Assembly (NCBI RefSeq): GCF_013409865.1
Contig: NZ_JACCBM010000001.1
Location: forward strand, 124,001-188,000
Length of the DNA stretch: 64,000 bases
Reading direction: 5' to 3'
Source: Herbiconiux flava
GTDB lineage: Bacteria; Actinomycetota; Actinomycetes; Actinomycetales; Microbacteriaceae
Shown here: piece after piece, positions 9,985 to 18,223 of the stretch
Position numbering within the stretch: position 1 is the stretch's first letter
Layout: every line of letters begins with the position of its first letter
Notes under the pieces: model-generated
Told to the model about the DNA's origin: nothing
The model's database searches: none
Seen by the model: only the letters and a program-made list of their open reading frames with translations
Made by a program: the position numbers and the translations under genes

Positions 9985-12900
9985 TCAGCCGTCGCGCCCG
10001 GGCAGGGGCTGCTCCTCGATGAAGTTCGCGCCAAGGATCTCCCGCACGACTGCTTCTCCGTACCGCGCACGCCCGCCGGAGCCCGCGTTCGCGGGCCGCT
10101 GGGCCGCCGCCGCTCCCGACTGCTGCGCGCCGGAGGCCGGTACGTCACCGGGCGCCTCGGGCCCCGAGGCCTCGAACCGGAGAGCCCCGGGCCGCGCCGC
10201 AGGATCCCCTGCTCGTGAACCTGACGGCGCTCCGCCGCTGCCGGCCGCCGCGCCGCGCGCGTCCTGAGGACCCGTGCCCTGCGCGCCGGGCTGCTCGACC
10301 GGCGCGCCGGATCCGCGGCCGGCAGGCTGCCCGACCGATTCGCCTGATCCCCGACCGGCCGAGCGGTCCGGAGACGTCGCGGGACGCTGACCCGCCGGCT
10401 GCTCAGGAGAGGTCGCGAGGCGCCGGCCCGCGGGCGCCCCGAACGGCGCTCCACCGCTCGGCAGGATGTCGGCCAGCGACGGCGGCAGGTCGGGCTCGTC
10501 GCTCGGCATCGGCTCGTCGTAGGGCGGAGGCTCCTCGTCGGCCGACGTGGGAATGGCGACGACATCCCACGAGGTCGTCGCGGCACCCCCCGGCGGACGC
10601 TGGGCAGGCGCATCCGCCTGCCGGCGCTGATCCGGCGCCTCTGCCTGGGGCCGTTGCGCAGGGGCACCCGTCTGCGGATGCTGCGACGGCGCCTGCTGCG
10701 GGCGCTGGGCGGGCGCAGCAGTCTGGGGACGCTGGGTCGGAGCTGACGATGGCGTGGATGCGGGCCCGCGCTCGGCGGAGGAACCGCGGGTCTGCGGAGC
10801 CGCCGGGCCGGTGTTCTTGAGCGCGGCGAGCTGCGCGCGCATGCGCGCCACCTCGGCCGAGTCGCTCTCGGGGCCGGGCTCGGCGGGGGCGGCGGCGGTG
10901 TTCTCGTTGAGGCCCGGGACCGTCCAGCCGGAGGAGTCGACGATCGCCTTGGGCTCGGGAGCGAGCTCCTCCTCGGGTGGCAGGTCCTCGAGCTCCTCGT
11001 CCTCGTCGAACTCGTCGTCGTCCTCGTCCTCGTCCTTCGGCGTGGCGTCGGCCGCCGCCGATCCGGAGGGTGACTCCGCCGAGGCGGTCGCGTCGCTCTC
11101 GGCTGCGGCCGGAGTGGAGGTGGACGCGGTAGTCGACTCGGACGCCGTGGTCGGCGACGGCACAACGGCTGCCGCCGGCGCCGACGGATCCGCCGACGCC
11201 GGGGCCTGTGAGGCGCTGGGCGCAGGGGCGCCCCCCGCAGGCGCACGGGTACCGGACGCAGGTGCGACGGCAGGCGCAGGGGTGCCACCCGCAGACTCGG
11301 CGGCAGGCGCACGGGTGCCAGACGCGGCGTCAGGCGCGGGGGCCGCGGTGGGCGACGGCGATATGGAGGGAGCGGCCGCGGAGGGAACGGGCTGGGACGC
11401 GGAGGCGGACGGGGACGCGGAGTCGGCCGGGGACGCCGCCGGAGACGCGGAAGGAGCGACCGGAGACGCGGAGGGAGCGGCCGCGGCCGGGGACGCGGAG
11501 GCGGCCGCGGACAGGGTGGCCGGGGCGTCGTGGGGGCGGAGGGTGGTGTCGACGCGGGCGATGTACTTCACGCGGAGGCCGAGGACGTCGAGGATCGCCT
11601 GGCGGAGGTACTCGCTGACGCCCTGGCCCGGGGCCGAGCGCTCCTTGAAGCTCGCCACGTCGTTCTCGCTGGGGAAGGCGAGGGTGAGGACGTCGCCGTC
11701 GAGGGCACGCACCTGGGCGGTGAAGACGACCAGCCAGGCGGTCATCTTGGCCTTCTGCACGGCCTCGAGGATCTCGGGCCAGGCGTCTTTCAGCTGCTGC
11801 AGCGTGACCTCGCCGGCCGCCGCGGCGACCGCCTGCACCGGCGTCGCCGCGGGCGGGACCGCGACCACGTCGGGCGTGGACCGGTGGGTCGAGTCGGACG
11901 CATCGCTCGACTGCGGGGCATCGGACCGAGTCTCGCTGGGGGGCGGGGCGGAGGCCGGCGCGGCGATGTTCCACGAGGCGGCGGCGGTCTGAGCATCCGG
12001 AACCGTGTTCGCCGGCGGCTCGGACGCCGGTGGCGCGCTGGGAGAAACCGCAGGCGCACCAGCGTGGGCAGGCGCAGGCGCACCAGAAGAGGGCGCACCA
12101 GAAGCGGGCACACCAGAAGAGGGCGCACCAGAAGAAGGCGCAGCCGCCCCGCCCCGCACGCCCGAATCGGCATCGCCCGCGTCGACGCCGATGCGCCGCT
12201 CCAGCCGCTCGACGCGCGCGAGCGCCCCGCGCTGCGTGTCGTCGGCGGCCGGCACGAGGGCCCGCGCCATCATCAGCTCGAGGTGCAAGCGCGGCGATGT
12301 GGCGCCGGTCATCTCGCTGAGCGACGAATTGACGATGTCGGCGACGCGCGAGAGCTCGGCGTGGCCGAAGAGGGCCGCCTGGCGGCGCATGACCTCGAGG
12401 TCGTCGGCCGGCACGCCGCGGAGCACCGAGGCGGCCTGCTCACGGGTGGCCGAGACGACGATGATGTCGCGCAGGCGCTCGAGCAGGTCTTCGACGAAGC
12501 GGCGCGGGTCTTGACCGGTCTGGATGACGCGGTCGACCGCGTCGAAGACCGCCGCGCCGTCGTGGGTGCCGAGGGCGTCGACCGCCTCGGAGAGCAGGGC
12601 GCCGTGGGTGTAGCCGAGCAGCGCCACCGCGCGTTCGTAGTCGACGTGGTTGTTCTCGGAGCCGGCGATCAGCTGGTCGAGCAGCGACAGCGTGTCGCGG
12701 GCCGAGCCGCCGCCCGCGCGTACGACCAACGGCAGCACGCCGGGCGCGACGTCGACACCCTCGGACTCGCAGAGCGACTGCACGTACTCGAGCAGCTGCG
12801 CCGGCGGGATGAGCCGGAACGGGTAGTGGTGGGTGCGCGAGCGGATGGTGCCGATGACCTTGTCGGGCTCGGTCGTCGCGAAGATGAACTTGATGTGCTC

Positions 12901-13344
12901 CGGCGGCTCTTCGACGATCTTGAGCAGGGCGTTGAAGCCCTGCGGCGTGACCATGTGGGCCTCGTCGAGGATGAAGATCTTGAAGCGGTCGCGCGCGGGG
13001 GCGAACACGGCGCGCTCGCGCAGGTCGCGGGCGTCGTCGACGCCGTTGTGGCTCGCGGCGTCGATCTCGACCACGTCGAGCGAGCCGGGGCCGTCGCGGC
13101 CGAGCTCGACGCACGACGGGCAGACGCCGCAGGGTGTGTCGGTGGGGCCCTCGGCACAGTTCAGGCAGCGGGCCAGGATGCGCGCCGACGTAGTCTTGCC
13201 GCAGCCGCGCGGGCCGCTGAACAGGTAAGCATGATTGACCCGGTTCGTGCGCAGCGCTGTCATGAGCGGATCGGTCACCTGCGACTGGCCGATCATCTCG
13301 GCGAAGGTCTCGGGCCGATAGCGGCGATAGAGGGCGGTAACCAC
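9985..13344 (-). CDS. dnaX: DNA polymerase III subunit gamma/tau
   Basis: This is the clamp-loader ATPase of the replisome. The N-terminal 370 residues are a standard AAA+ module: Walker A GPRGCGKT (44-51), zinc-module cysteines C63, C72, C75 and C78, and DEAH at 127-130. A tau-type domain (GEVTLQQLKDAWPEIL and onward) follows near residue 510. The remaining roughly 450 residues are low-complexity Ala/Pro/Ser/Gln sequence, so the 1119-residue protein is unusually long. The start is a GTG; a TAGTCT -10 hexamer lies six bases upstream (13351-13356), which suggests a leaderless mRNA. Confidence 0.97.
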   Translation of the reverse strand: MVTALYRRYRPETFAEMIGQSQVTDPLMTALRTNRVNHAYLFSGPRGCGKTTSARILARCLNCAEGPTDTPCGVCPSCVELGRDGPGSLDVVEIDAASHNGVDDARDLRERAVFAPARDRFKIFILDEAHMVTPQGFNALLKIVEEPPEHIKFIFATTEPDKVIGTIRSRTHHYPFRLIPPAQLLEYVQSLCESEGVDVAPGVLPLVVRAGGGSARDTLSLLDQLIAGSENNHVDYERAVALLGYTHGALLSEAVDALGTHDGAAVFDAVDRVIQTGQDPRRFVEDLLERLRDIIVVSATREQAASVLRGVPADDLEVMRRQAALFGHAELSRVADIVNSSLSEMTGATSPRLHLELMMARALVPAADDTQRGALARVERLERRIGVDAGDADSGVRGGAAAPSSGAPSSGVPASGAPSSGAPAPAHAGAPAVSPSAPPASEPPANTVPDAQTAAASWNIAAPASAPPPSETRSDAPQSSDASDSTHRSTPDVVAVPPAATPVQAVAAAAGEVTLQQLKDAWPEILEAVQKAKMTAWLVVFTAQVRALDGDVLTLAFPSENDVASFKERSAPGQGVSEYLRQAILDVLGLRVKYIARVDTTLRPHDAPATLSAAASASPAAAAPSASPVAPSASPAASPADSASPSASASQPVPSAAAPSISPSPTAAPAPDAASGTRAPAAESAGGTPAPAVAPASGTRAPAGGAPAPSASQAPASADPSAPAAAVVPSPTTASESTTASTSTPAAAESDATASAESPSGSAAADATPKDEDEDDDEFDEDEELEDLPPEEELAPEPKAIVDSSGWTVPGLNENTAAAPAEPGPESDSAEVARMRAQLAALKNTGPAAPQTRGSSAERGPASTPSSAPTQRPQTAAPAQRPQQAPSQHPQTGAPAQRPQAEAPDQRRQADAPAQRPPGGAATTSWDVVAIPTSADEEPPPYDEPMPSDEPDLPPSLADILPSGGAPFGAPAGRRLATSPEQPAGQRPATSPDRSAGRGSGESVGQPAGRGSGAPVEQPGAQGTGPQDARGAAAGSGGAPSGSRAGDPAARPGALRFEASGPEAPGDVPASGAQQSGAAAAQRPANAGSGGRARYGEAVVREILGANFIEEQPLPGRDG
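10560..11520. repeat. Low-complexity tract of dnaX
   Basis: Many short imperfect direct repeats of 12-33 bp code for runs such as (P)AQRPQ(T/A)xAP and A(S/P)PAASPA. They make up the disordered tail of the gamma/tau subunit. All keep the frame. Confidence 0.7.
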
Positions 13345-13423
13345 CCGCTAAGACTACCTGCGGCCACCGACACCGGGGTCGGCCGGAGGGCCCGATGCGG
13401 TCCCGACCCGGCGCGTACGCACG

Positions 13424-13897
13424 CTACAGCGTCCGGGCGTAGCAGACCGACAGCTCCGACCCGACGTACGGCCCGAACGGCTCGATCCGCTCGTACCCCT
13501 CCCGCTCGTAGAACCGCATGGCGTCGGGCTGCTCCGTACCGGTCTCGAGCACGAGCCGCTCGACGCCGAGCTGCCGCGCCTCCTCTTCGAGCGCGCGAAG
13601 GATGGCGGTCGAGACGCCCTGCCCCCGGGCATCCGGATGCACGAACATCCGCTTGATCTCGGCCCCACCCTCGGGCAGCGGGCGCAGCCCACCGCACCCC
13701 ACGGCGACATCCGAGAGAGTGCGGGCCACCACGAAGATCGGGGTCGACGCGGCGGTCGGCACGGCCCCCGGCTCGTGGTCGTCGCTGCCGTAGCGCGCGT
13801 CGAGCTCGGCGCGCTGGGCCCGGCGCAGGGCGTCGGCGGCGGGGTCGTCGAACGGCACGCGCTCGATGGTGACGGGGAGAGCGGGGCGACGGGTCAT
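13424..13897 (-). CDS. GNAT-family N-acetyltransferase
   Basis: A 157-residue single-domain GNAT protein, predicted to transfer an acetyl group from acetyl-CoA to an amine. The core is recognisable: AVGCGGLRPL, then EIKRMFVHPDARGQGVSTAILRALEEEA with the acetyl-CoA loop R-G-Q-G, and the C-terminal DAMRFYEREGYERI. I chose the ATG at 13897 because AGAGGA lies six bases upstream; an in-frame TTG at 13915 has no such site. It is divergent from the TetR-GNAT fusion gene, with a shared 80-bp control region, so regulation by that protein is likely. The substrate is unknown. Confidence 0.85.
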   Translation of the reverse strand: MTRRPALPVTIERVPFDDPAADALRRAQRAELDARYGSDDHEPGAVPTAASTPIFVVARTLSDVAVGCGGLRPLPEGGAEIKRMFVHPDARGQGVSTAILRALEEEARQLGVERLVLETGTEQPDAMRFYEREGYERIEPFGPYVGSELSVCYARTL

Positions 13898-13910
13898 GGG
13901 ATCCTCTCGT

Positions 13911-13945
13911 AACAACCATTACCGTAACGCTTGTTATGCTGTCAG
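13911..13945. promoter_or_regulatory. Divergent promoter/operator between GNAT and TetR-GNAT genes
   Basis: The inverted repeat TAACGCTTGTTA (13925-13936) lies within a larger TAACAA/TTGTTA arrangement. It overlaps a plus-strand -10 candidate TATGCT (13935-13940). This fits a TetR-type operator that controls both divergent genes. No binding data exist; the call rests on position and symmetry. Confidence 0.55.
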
Positions 13946-13977
13946 GCAAAGCGAGGCATGAGAAGAACGGATGCGCG

Positions 13978-15072
13978 ATGGCACGCCAACGGGACGTCGA
14001 CGATCAGCGGCAGCGCCTGTCCGAGGCCACCTGGGCGGTGCTGACCGAGCGAGGGCTGCCAGGCCTGACGATCCGCGCGGTGGCCGAACGCGCCGGCTGC
14101 ACCACGGGTCTCGTCATGCACGCGTTCCCCACCAAGGACGCCCTGCTCCTGCACGCCCGCGACCTCCTGCACGCACGCACCCGCGTGCGCGCCGACGCCG
14201 CCGAGGCGAGCGCGGCCGGCGACCCCGAGCGGGCGCCCACGAATGAACAGGCGCTCGAGGCCGTGCTACTGAACGCGCTGTCGCTCGACCCGCAGAGTGT
14301 CGATGAGGCCCGCGTCTGGGTGAGCTACCTCGCGGCGGCGCTCGCCGATCCGACGCTCGCCGAGCGGCACCGGGCGGGCAACCGCAGTTTCGTCGAGCGG
14401 GTCGAGCGCCTGCTCGGTGCGTGCCGGCCCACGTGGCCGGTTGAGCGCATCCGCAGCGAGGCCCTCACCCTCGTCGCCGTCGCCGAGGGCATGAACACGC
14501 TGGGGGCGGCCGATCCCGAGATGTATCGGCCCGAGGTGCAGCGCCGGTCGATGACGGATGCCCTGAGCCGCGCCCTCGGCCCCACCCCACCCGAGCGCCC
14601 GGTTGCCGACGCGCCCGCGCCCGAAGTGTCCCGGGCGGGCGGCGGCGGGCTGCGCATCCGCTCGTTCGCTGAGGCCGACACCGAGCAGGTCGTGGCCCTC
14701 TGGGCGGAGTGCGGGCTGACCCGGCCGTGGAACGACCCGCGGCGGGACATCGCGCGGAAGCTCACCGTGCAACCCGAGCTCTTCCTCGTGGGCGTCGATG
14801 CCGACGGCGCCGTGGTCGCGAGCGCCATGGCCGGCTACGACGGGCACCGGGGGTGGGTGAACTACCTCGCGGTGACGCCGGCGCGGCAGGGGCGCGGCGA
14901 CGGACGGGCGCTGATGCAAGAGGTCGAGCAGCGGCTGCTGGCGCTGGGCTGCCCGAAGCTGAATCTGCAGATCCGGGAGGGGAACGAGGGCGTGATGGAG
15001 TTCTACCGCGAGCTCGGGTACGGGCGGGACGGAGCGGTGAGCTTCGGGAAGCGGCTGATCGCGGACGACTGA
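13978..15072 (+). CDS. TetR-family regulator fused to a GNAT acetyltransferase domain
   Basis: One continuous 364-residue reading frame carries two modules. Residues 1-200 are TetR-like, with a helix-turn-helix near 31-51 (TIRAVAERAGCTTGLVMHAF) and an all-helical ligand domain. After a Pro/Ala-rich linker (about 200-224), residues 225-364 are a GNAT domain of the YpeA type, with LAVTPARQGRGDGRALM as the acetyl-CoA loop and GVMEFYRELGYGRD near the end. The start is the ATG at 13978; an upstream in-frame ATG at 13936 would overlap the operator. The fusion suggests that DNA binding and acetylation are linked, for example sensing the same amine. That is inference. Confidence 0.85.
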   Translation: MARQRDVDDQRQRLSEATWAVLTERGLPGLTIRAVAERAGCTTGLVMHAFPTKDALLLHARDLLHARTRVRADAAEASAAGDPERAPTNEQALEAVLLNALSLDPQSVDEARVWVSYLAAALADPTLAERHRAGNRSFVERVERLLGACRPTWPVERIRSEALTLVAVAEGMNTLGAADPEMYRPEVQRRSMTDALSRALGPTPPERPVADAPAPEVSRAGGGGLRIRSFAEADTEQVVALWAECGLTRPWNDPRRDIARKLTVQPELFLVGVDADGAVVASAMAGYDGHRGWVNYLAVTPARQGRGDGRALMQEVEQRLLALGCPKLNLQIREGNEGVMEFYRELGYGRDGAVSFGKRLIADD

Positions 15073-15110
15073 TCGGGGCGCCCTGCTGCGCGTGAGACGC
15101 TGCTGCTGAC

Positions 15111-15134
15111 CGGGCCCTAGAAGAACGGGCCCTA
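15111..15134. repeat. 15-bp duplication spanning a stop codon
   Basis: CGGGCCCTA occurs at 15111-15119 and at 15126-15134. The second copy contains the stop codon of the MmyB-type regulator (CTA on this strand), so the stop is echoed in frame 15 bp downstream. GGGCCC is self-complementary, so the two copies can also pair as a short hairpin between the convergent genes. Confidence 0.6.
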
Positions 15135-15986
15135 TGAAGAGGTGCGGGAGCCGGCGGCCACGCTCGACGCGAGCAGCGCCAGCCGCTCGGCCGAGTCGGA
15201 GTGCTCGTCGGGGTAGTAGACGACGAGCAGCACGTCGCCGACGGGCAGCTTCTCGCGGTTCAGACGCAGGGGTCCGACGACCGGGTGGTGCACGGTCGCG
15301 ACCCCGCCCTCGAGCCGCTGCACGTCGTGGCGCGCCCAGAGCGTGCGGAAGCGGCCGCTCGCCAGCGAGAGCTCGCCGACCAGTTCGACGGCGCGGGCAT
15401 CCGTCACGTCGTCGCCGATCGTGCTGCGGAAGGCCGCCACCGAGTCGGCGGACGCGCGCTCCCAGTCGTCGTGGAAGGCGCGTTCCCCGGGGTCGAGCAG
15501 CAGGGAGCGCAGGCGGTTCTCGCCCGGAACGAGCCGCGGGTTCAAGGCGACCGCCAGCGGGTTCGACGCGAGCACGTCGAAGGTGCGGCCCTCGACGAAC
15601 GCGGGCAGCTCGAGGGCGGCGAGCAGGTGGTGGAGGCGCTCGGGCACCCGCTCGGCGCGGCGGCGGGGACGGGCGGCGTCTCGGCGCTGAGGCTTGGCGA
15701 GGCCGAGGAGGTAGGCGGTCTCGACGTCGTCGAGGTGGAGCACGCGGGCCAGCGCCTGGAGCACCTGCGCGGAGGGGTTTCTGTCGCGTCCGCGCTCGAG
15801 GCGGAGGTAGTAGTCGGCGCTGATGCCCGCGAGCAGGGCGACCTCCTCGCGCCGGAGACCGGGCACGCGGCGGTGGCGGCCACCCGGCAGGCCGGCCTGC
15901 TCGGGCGAGACGAGCGCGCGCCGGGCGCGCAGGTACTCGCCGAGGCGGTTCTCGTCGGCGGCCGGTCCAGGGCCTGAGGTGGTCAC
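15132..15986 (-). CDS. Helix-turn-helix regulator with MmyB-like ligand-binding domain
   Basis: The 284-residue protein has an XRE-type DNA-binding domain near 15-85 (GLRREEVALLAGISADYYLRLERGRD). A C-terminal MmyB-like domain follows (about 110-270), with the typical NPLAVALNPRL and VVGPLRLNREKLPVGD. This family is common in actinobacteria and usually regulates a neighbouring oxidoreductase. That fits here, because the divergent gene is a short-chain dehydrogenase. The start is the GTG at 15986; longer upstream frames run into the intergenic region without a ribosome-binding site. Confidence 0.88.
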   Translation of the reverse strand: MTTSGPGPAADENRLGEYLRARRALVSPEQAGLPGGRHRRVPGLRREEVALLAGISADYYLRLERGRDRNPSAQVLQALARVLHLDDVETAYLLGLAKPQRRDAARPRRRAERVPERLHHLLAALELPAFVEGRTFDVLASNPLAVALNPRLVPGENRLRSLLLDPGERAFHDDWERASADSVAAFRSTIGDDVTDARAVELVGELSLASGRFRTLWARHDVQRLEGGVATVHHPVVGPLRLNREKLPVGDVLLVVYYPDEHSDSAERLALLASSVAAGSRTSS

Positions 15987-16154
15987 GCCTTCACGATAGC
16001 CACCCGCCGCCCCGCCCGAGGGGGCCCTGCCACTCCCCGGATCACGGGGGGACTCCCCCGCTCCCGCCGCCCGCTGGAGCATCGGATGCACGGCCCACCA
16101 CCCCCCGCCGCGCATCCGCCCACCGGCCGAACCGCCACCAGAAAAGGACACCCC
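15987..16154. promoter_or_regulatory. Divergent control region of MmyB-type regulator and SDR
   Basis: This 168-bp GC-rich spacer separates the two divergent genes. A partly symmetric element, TCCCCGGATCACGGGGGGA, is the only operator candidate I see. AAAGGA six to seven bases before the ATG at 16155 is the ribosome-binding site of the dehydrogenase. Clear -35/-10 boxes are not evident. Confidence 0.4.
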
Positions 16155-16901
16155 ATGGACCTCACCCACCGCACCGCGCTCATCGTCGGCGGCACCTCCG
16201 GCATCGGACTCGGCCTGGCCCGCCGGCTCGCCGCGGCCGGCAGCACCGTCGTCGTCGGCGGCCGCGACACCACCCGCCCGGGCCTCGACGGCCTCGACAC
16301 GGTGACCGTCGACGTCACCGACCCCGCATCCGTCACCCGCGCCCGTGACGAGGTGCTCGCCCGCCACCCCGGGCTCGACCTCGTCGTCACCATGTCGGGC
16401 GTCATGCAGCTGGAGGACCTCCGCGACCCCTCCCACTTCGCCCGGACCGAAGCGGCGATCGCGGTGAACCTGCTCGGCACGATCCGGGTCGTCGACGCCT
16501 TCACACCGCACCTCGCCGCGCGCGGCGCCGGCGACATCGTCACGGTCACCTCGGGCATCGGCTTCCTCCCCTTCCCACCGATGCCCGGCTACGGCGCCTC
16601 GAAGGCCGGCGTCCACGCCTACACCGAGGCCCTCCGCGCCCAGCTGGCCGGAACCGGCGTCGAGGTCACCGAGCTCGTGCCGCCCGCGGTCGCCACCGCC
16701 GGCCAGGAGAAGGTCAACCCCGCCGCGCTGCCGCTCGAGGCGTTCCTCGACGAGGTGCTGGGGCTGCTCGCCCAGACGCCGACCCCGCCCGAGATCGTGG
16801 TGGCTGCCGCCCAGCGGCTCCGCTGGGCCGAGCGCGACGGAACCTACGCCGAGCTGCTCGCCCAGCGCTCGCAGGCCCTCAGCCTGCTCCCCGGCCGCTA
16901 G
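16155..16901 (+). CDS. Short-chain dehydrogenase/reductase (SDR)
   Basis: A 248-residue classical SDR. The NAD(P)-binding motif is GGTSGIGLG (12-20), with D53 in TVDVTD. The catalytic residues are S133 in VTSGIGF and Y146/K150 in PGYGASK. The protein resembles the DltE-like group of uncharacterised oxidoreductases. Several SDRs of this type are controlled by a divergent MmyB-family regulator, as arranged here. The substrate cannot be named. Confidence 0.92.
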   Translation: MDLTHRTALIVGGTSGIGLGLARRLAAAGSTVVVGGRDTTRPGLDGLDTVTVDVTDPASVTRARDEVLARHPGLDLVVTMSGVMQLEDLRDPSHFARTEAAIAVNLLGTIRVVDAFTPHLAARGAGDIVTVTSGIGFLPFPPMPGYGASKAGVHAYTEALRAQLAGTGVEVTELVPPAVATAGQEKVNPAALPLEAFLDEVLGLLAQTPTPPEIVVAAAQRLRWAERDGTYAELLAQRSQALSLLPGR

Positions 16902-17032
16902 TCCTGAGCCATAGCCCGGCGGGCATGCGACCACCGGATGCCCGCCCGCACGATCGGCCAGACAGTGCTCCCGCCAGCACCGCGGCCCGGATGCCCGCCC
17001 GGCACAACCGGCCGAGCGGACCGTGCGGCGAG
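16902..17032. other. Intergenic region between SDR and ackA ends
   Basis: The 131-bp spacer between convergent genes contains two imperfect copies of CCGGATGCCCGCCCG about 53 bp apart (near 16933 and 16987), both built on the abundant CGGATGC motif. No gene or clear terminator is seen. Confidence 0.5.
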
Positions 17033-18223
17033 CTACGCCGACACCGCCGCGAACGACTGCCGCGCGATCTCCAGCTCCTCGTTCGTCGGCACCACCAGCA
17101 CCTTGACCCGCGACGAAGCCGGCGAGATCGTCCGCGCCTCCGAGCCCGGGGCCTCGTTCAGCTCCGCATCCACCGTGATGCCCAGCTCCTCGAGGCCGGC
17201 GAGCGAACGCGCCCGCACGAGCGGGTTGTTCTCGCCCACGCCTGCCGTGAACACGACCGCGTCGAGGTGCCGGAGCTGCGCGTAGTACGACCCGACATAG
17301 CCCCGGATGCGGTGCAGGTAGACCTCGAGCGCCAGCTCGGCGGCCGGGTCGCCCGCAGCCGCCGCCTTCTGCACGTCGCGCATGTCCCCCTTTCCCGACA
17401 GCCCCAGCAGCCCCGATCGGCGGTTCAGCAGTTCGTCGAGCTCGGCGAACCCCATGCCCGTCTTGCGGTTGAGGTGGAACAGCACCGCCGGGTCGAGATC
17501 TCCCGAGCGCGTGCCCATCACGAGCCCCTCGAGCGGCGTCATGCCCATCGAGGTCTCGACCGAGCGCCCGCCGTCGACGGCACAGACGGAGGCTCCGTTG
17601 CCGAGGTGCAGCACGATCATCCTGAGCGAGGAGACGTCCTTCCCGAGGTACTCGGCCGCCGCGCCCGACACGTACTTGTGCGAGGTGCCGTGGAACCCGT
17701 ACCGGCGGATGCGCTGCCGCTCAGCCAGCGACGCGTCGATCGCGTAGGTGTAGGCCGCCGGCGGCAGCGTCTGATGGAACGCCGTGTCGAACACCGCCAC
17801 CTGCGGCACCGACGGGAACGCCTTCTGCGCCGCGTCGATCCCCGCGAGGTTCGCCGGGTTGTGCAGCGGGGCGAGCTCGCTGAGGTCTTCGATGTTGATC
17901 TTCACGAGATCGGTCACGATGGTCGCCTCGTGGAACCGCTTGCCGCCGTGCACGACCCGGTGGCCGACGGCGATGAGCGGATGCTCGTCGAGCGAGGGGC
18001 CGTGGTCGCCGAACGCGGCGAGCATCGCCGCGAACCCGGCGGTGTGGTCGGCGATCGGGTCCTCCGACTCCCACGACCCCTCGGTGGTGGTGTGCTTCGT
18101 GTGCCCGACGTCCTCACCGATCCGCTCGACGAGCCCTGACGCGAGCACCTGCTCGGTCTCGATCTCGATCAGCTGGTACTTGAACGACGACGAGCCGCTG
18201 TTGACCACCAGGATGGCGCTCAT
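17033..18223 (-). CDS. ackA: Acetate kinase
   Basis: It interconverts acetyl phosphate + ADP with acetate + ATP. The 396 residues start with the acetate-kinase signature LVVNSGSSSFK (5-15); the second motif (GYGFHGTSHKYV-type) is also present as RYGFHGTSHKYVS. Length is normal. The start overlaps the pta stop by four bases, so the two are translationally coupled. With the phosphoketolase at 25.7-28.1 kb it would convert acetyl phosphate from pentoses to ATP. Confidence 0.98.
   Translation of the reverse strand: MSAILVVNSGSSSFKYQLIEIETEQVLASGLVERIGEDVGHTKHTTTEGSWESEDPIADHTAGFAAMLAAFGDHGPSLDEHPLIAVGHRVVHGGKRFHEATIVTDLVKINIEDLSELAPLHNPANLAGIDAAQKAFPSVPQVAVFDTAFHQTLPPAAYTYAIDASLAERQRIRRYGFHGTSHKYVSGAAAEYLGKDVSSLRMIVLHLGNGASVCAVDGGRSVETSMGMTPLEGLVMGTRSGDLDPAVLFHLNRKTGMGFAELDELLNRRSGLLGLSGKGDMRDVQKAAAAGDPAAELALEVYLHRIRGYVGSYYAQLRHLDAVVFTAGVGENNPLVRARSLAGLEELGITVDAELNEAPGSEARTISPASSRVKVLVVPTNEELEIARQSFAAVSA

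Noticed and set aside
16925..17000. Imperfect direct repeats near the ackA end as attachment sites.
   Set aside because: They share only the abundant CGGATGC motif and its GC-rich flank, and nothing mobile lies between or beside them.
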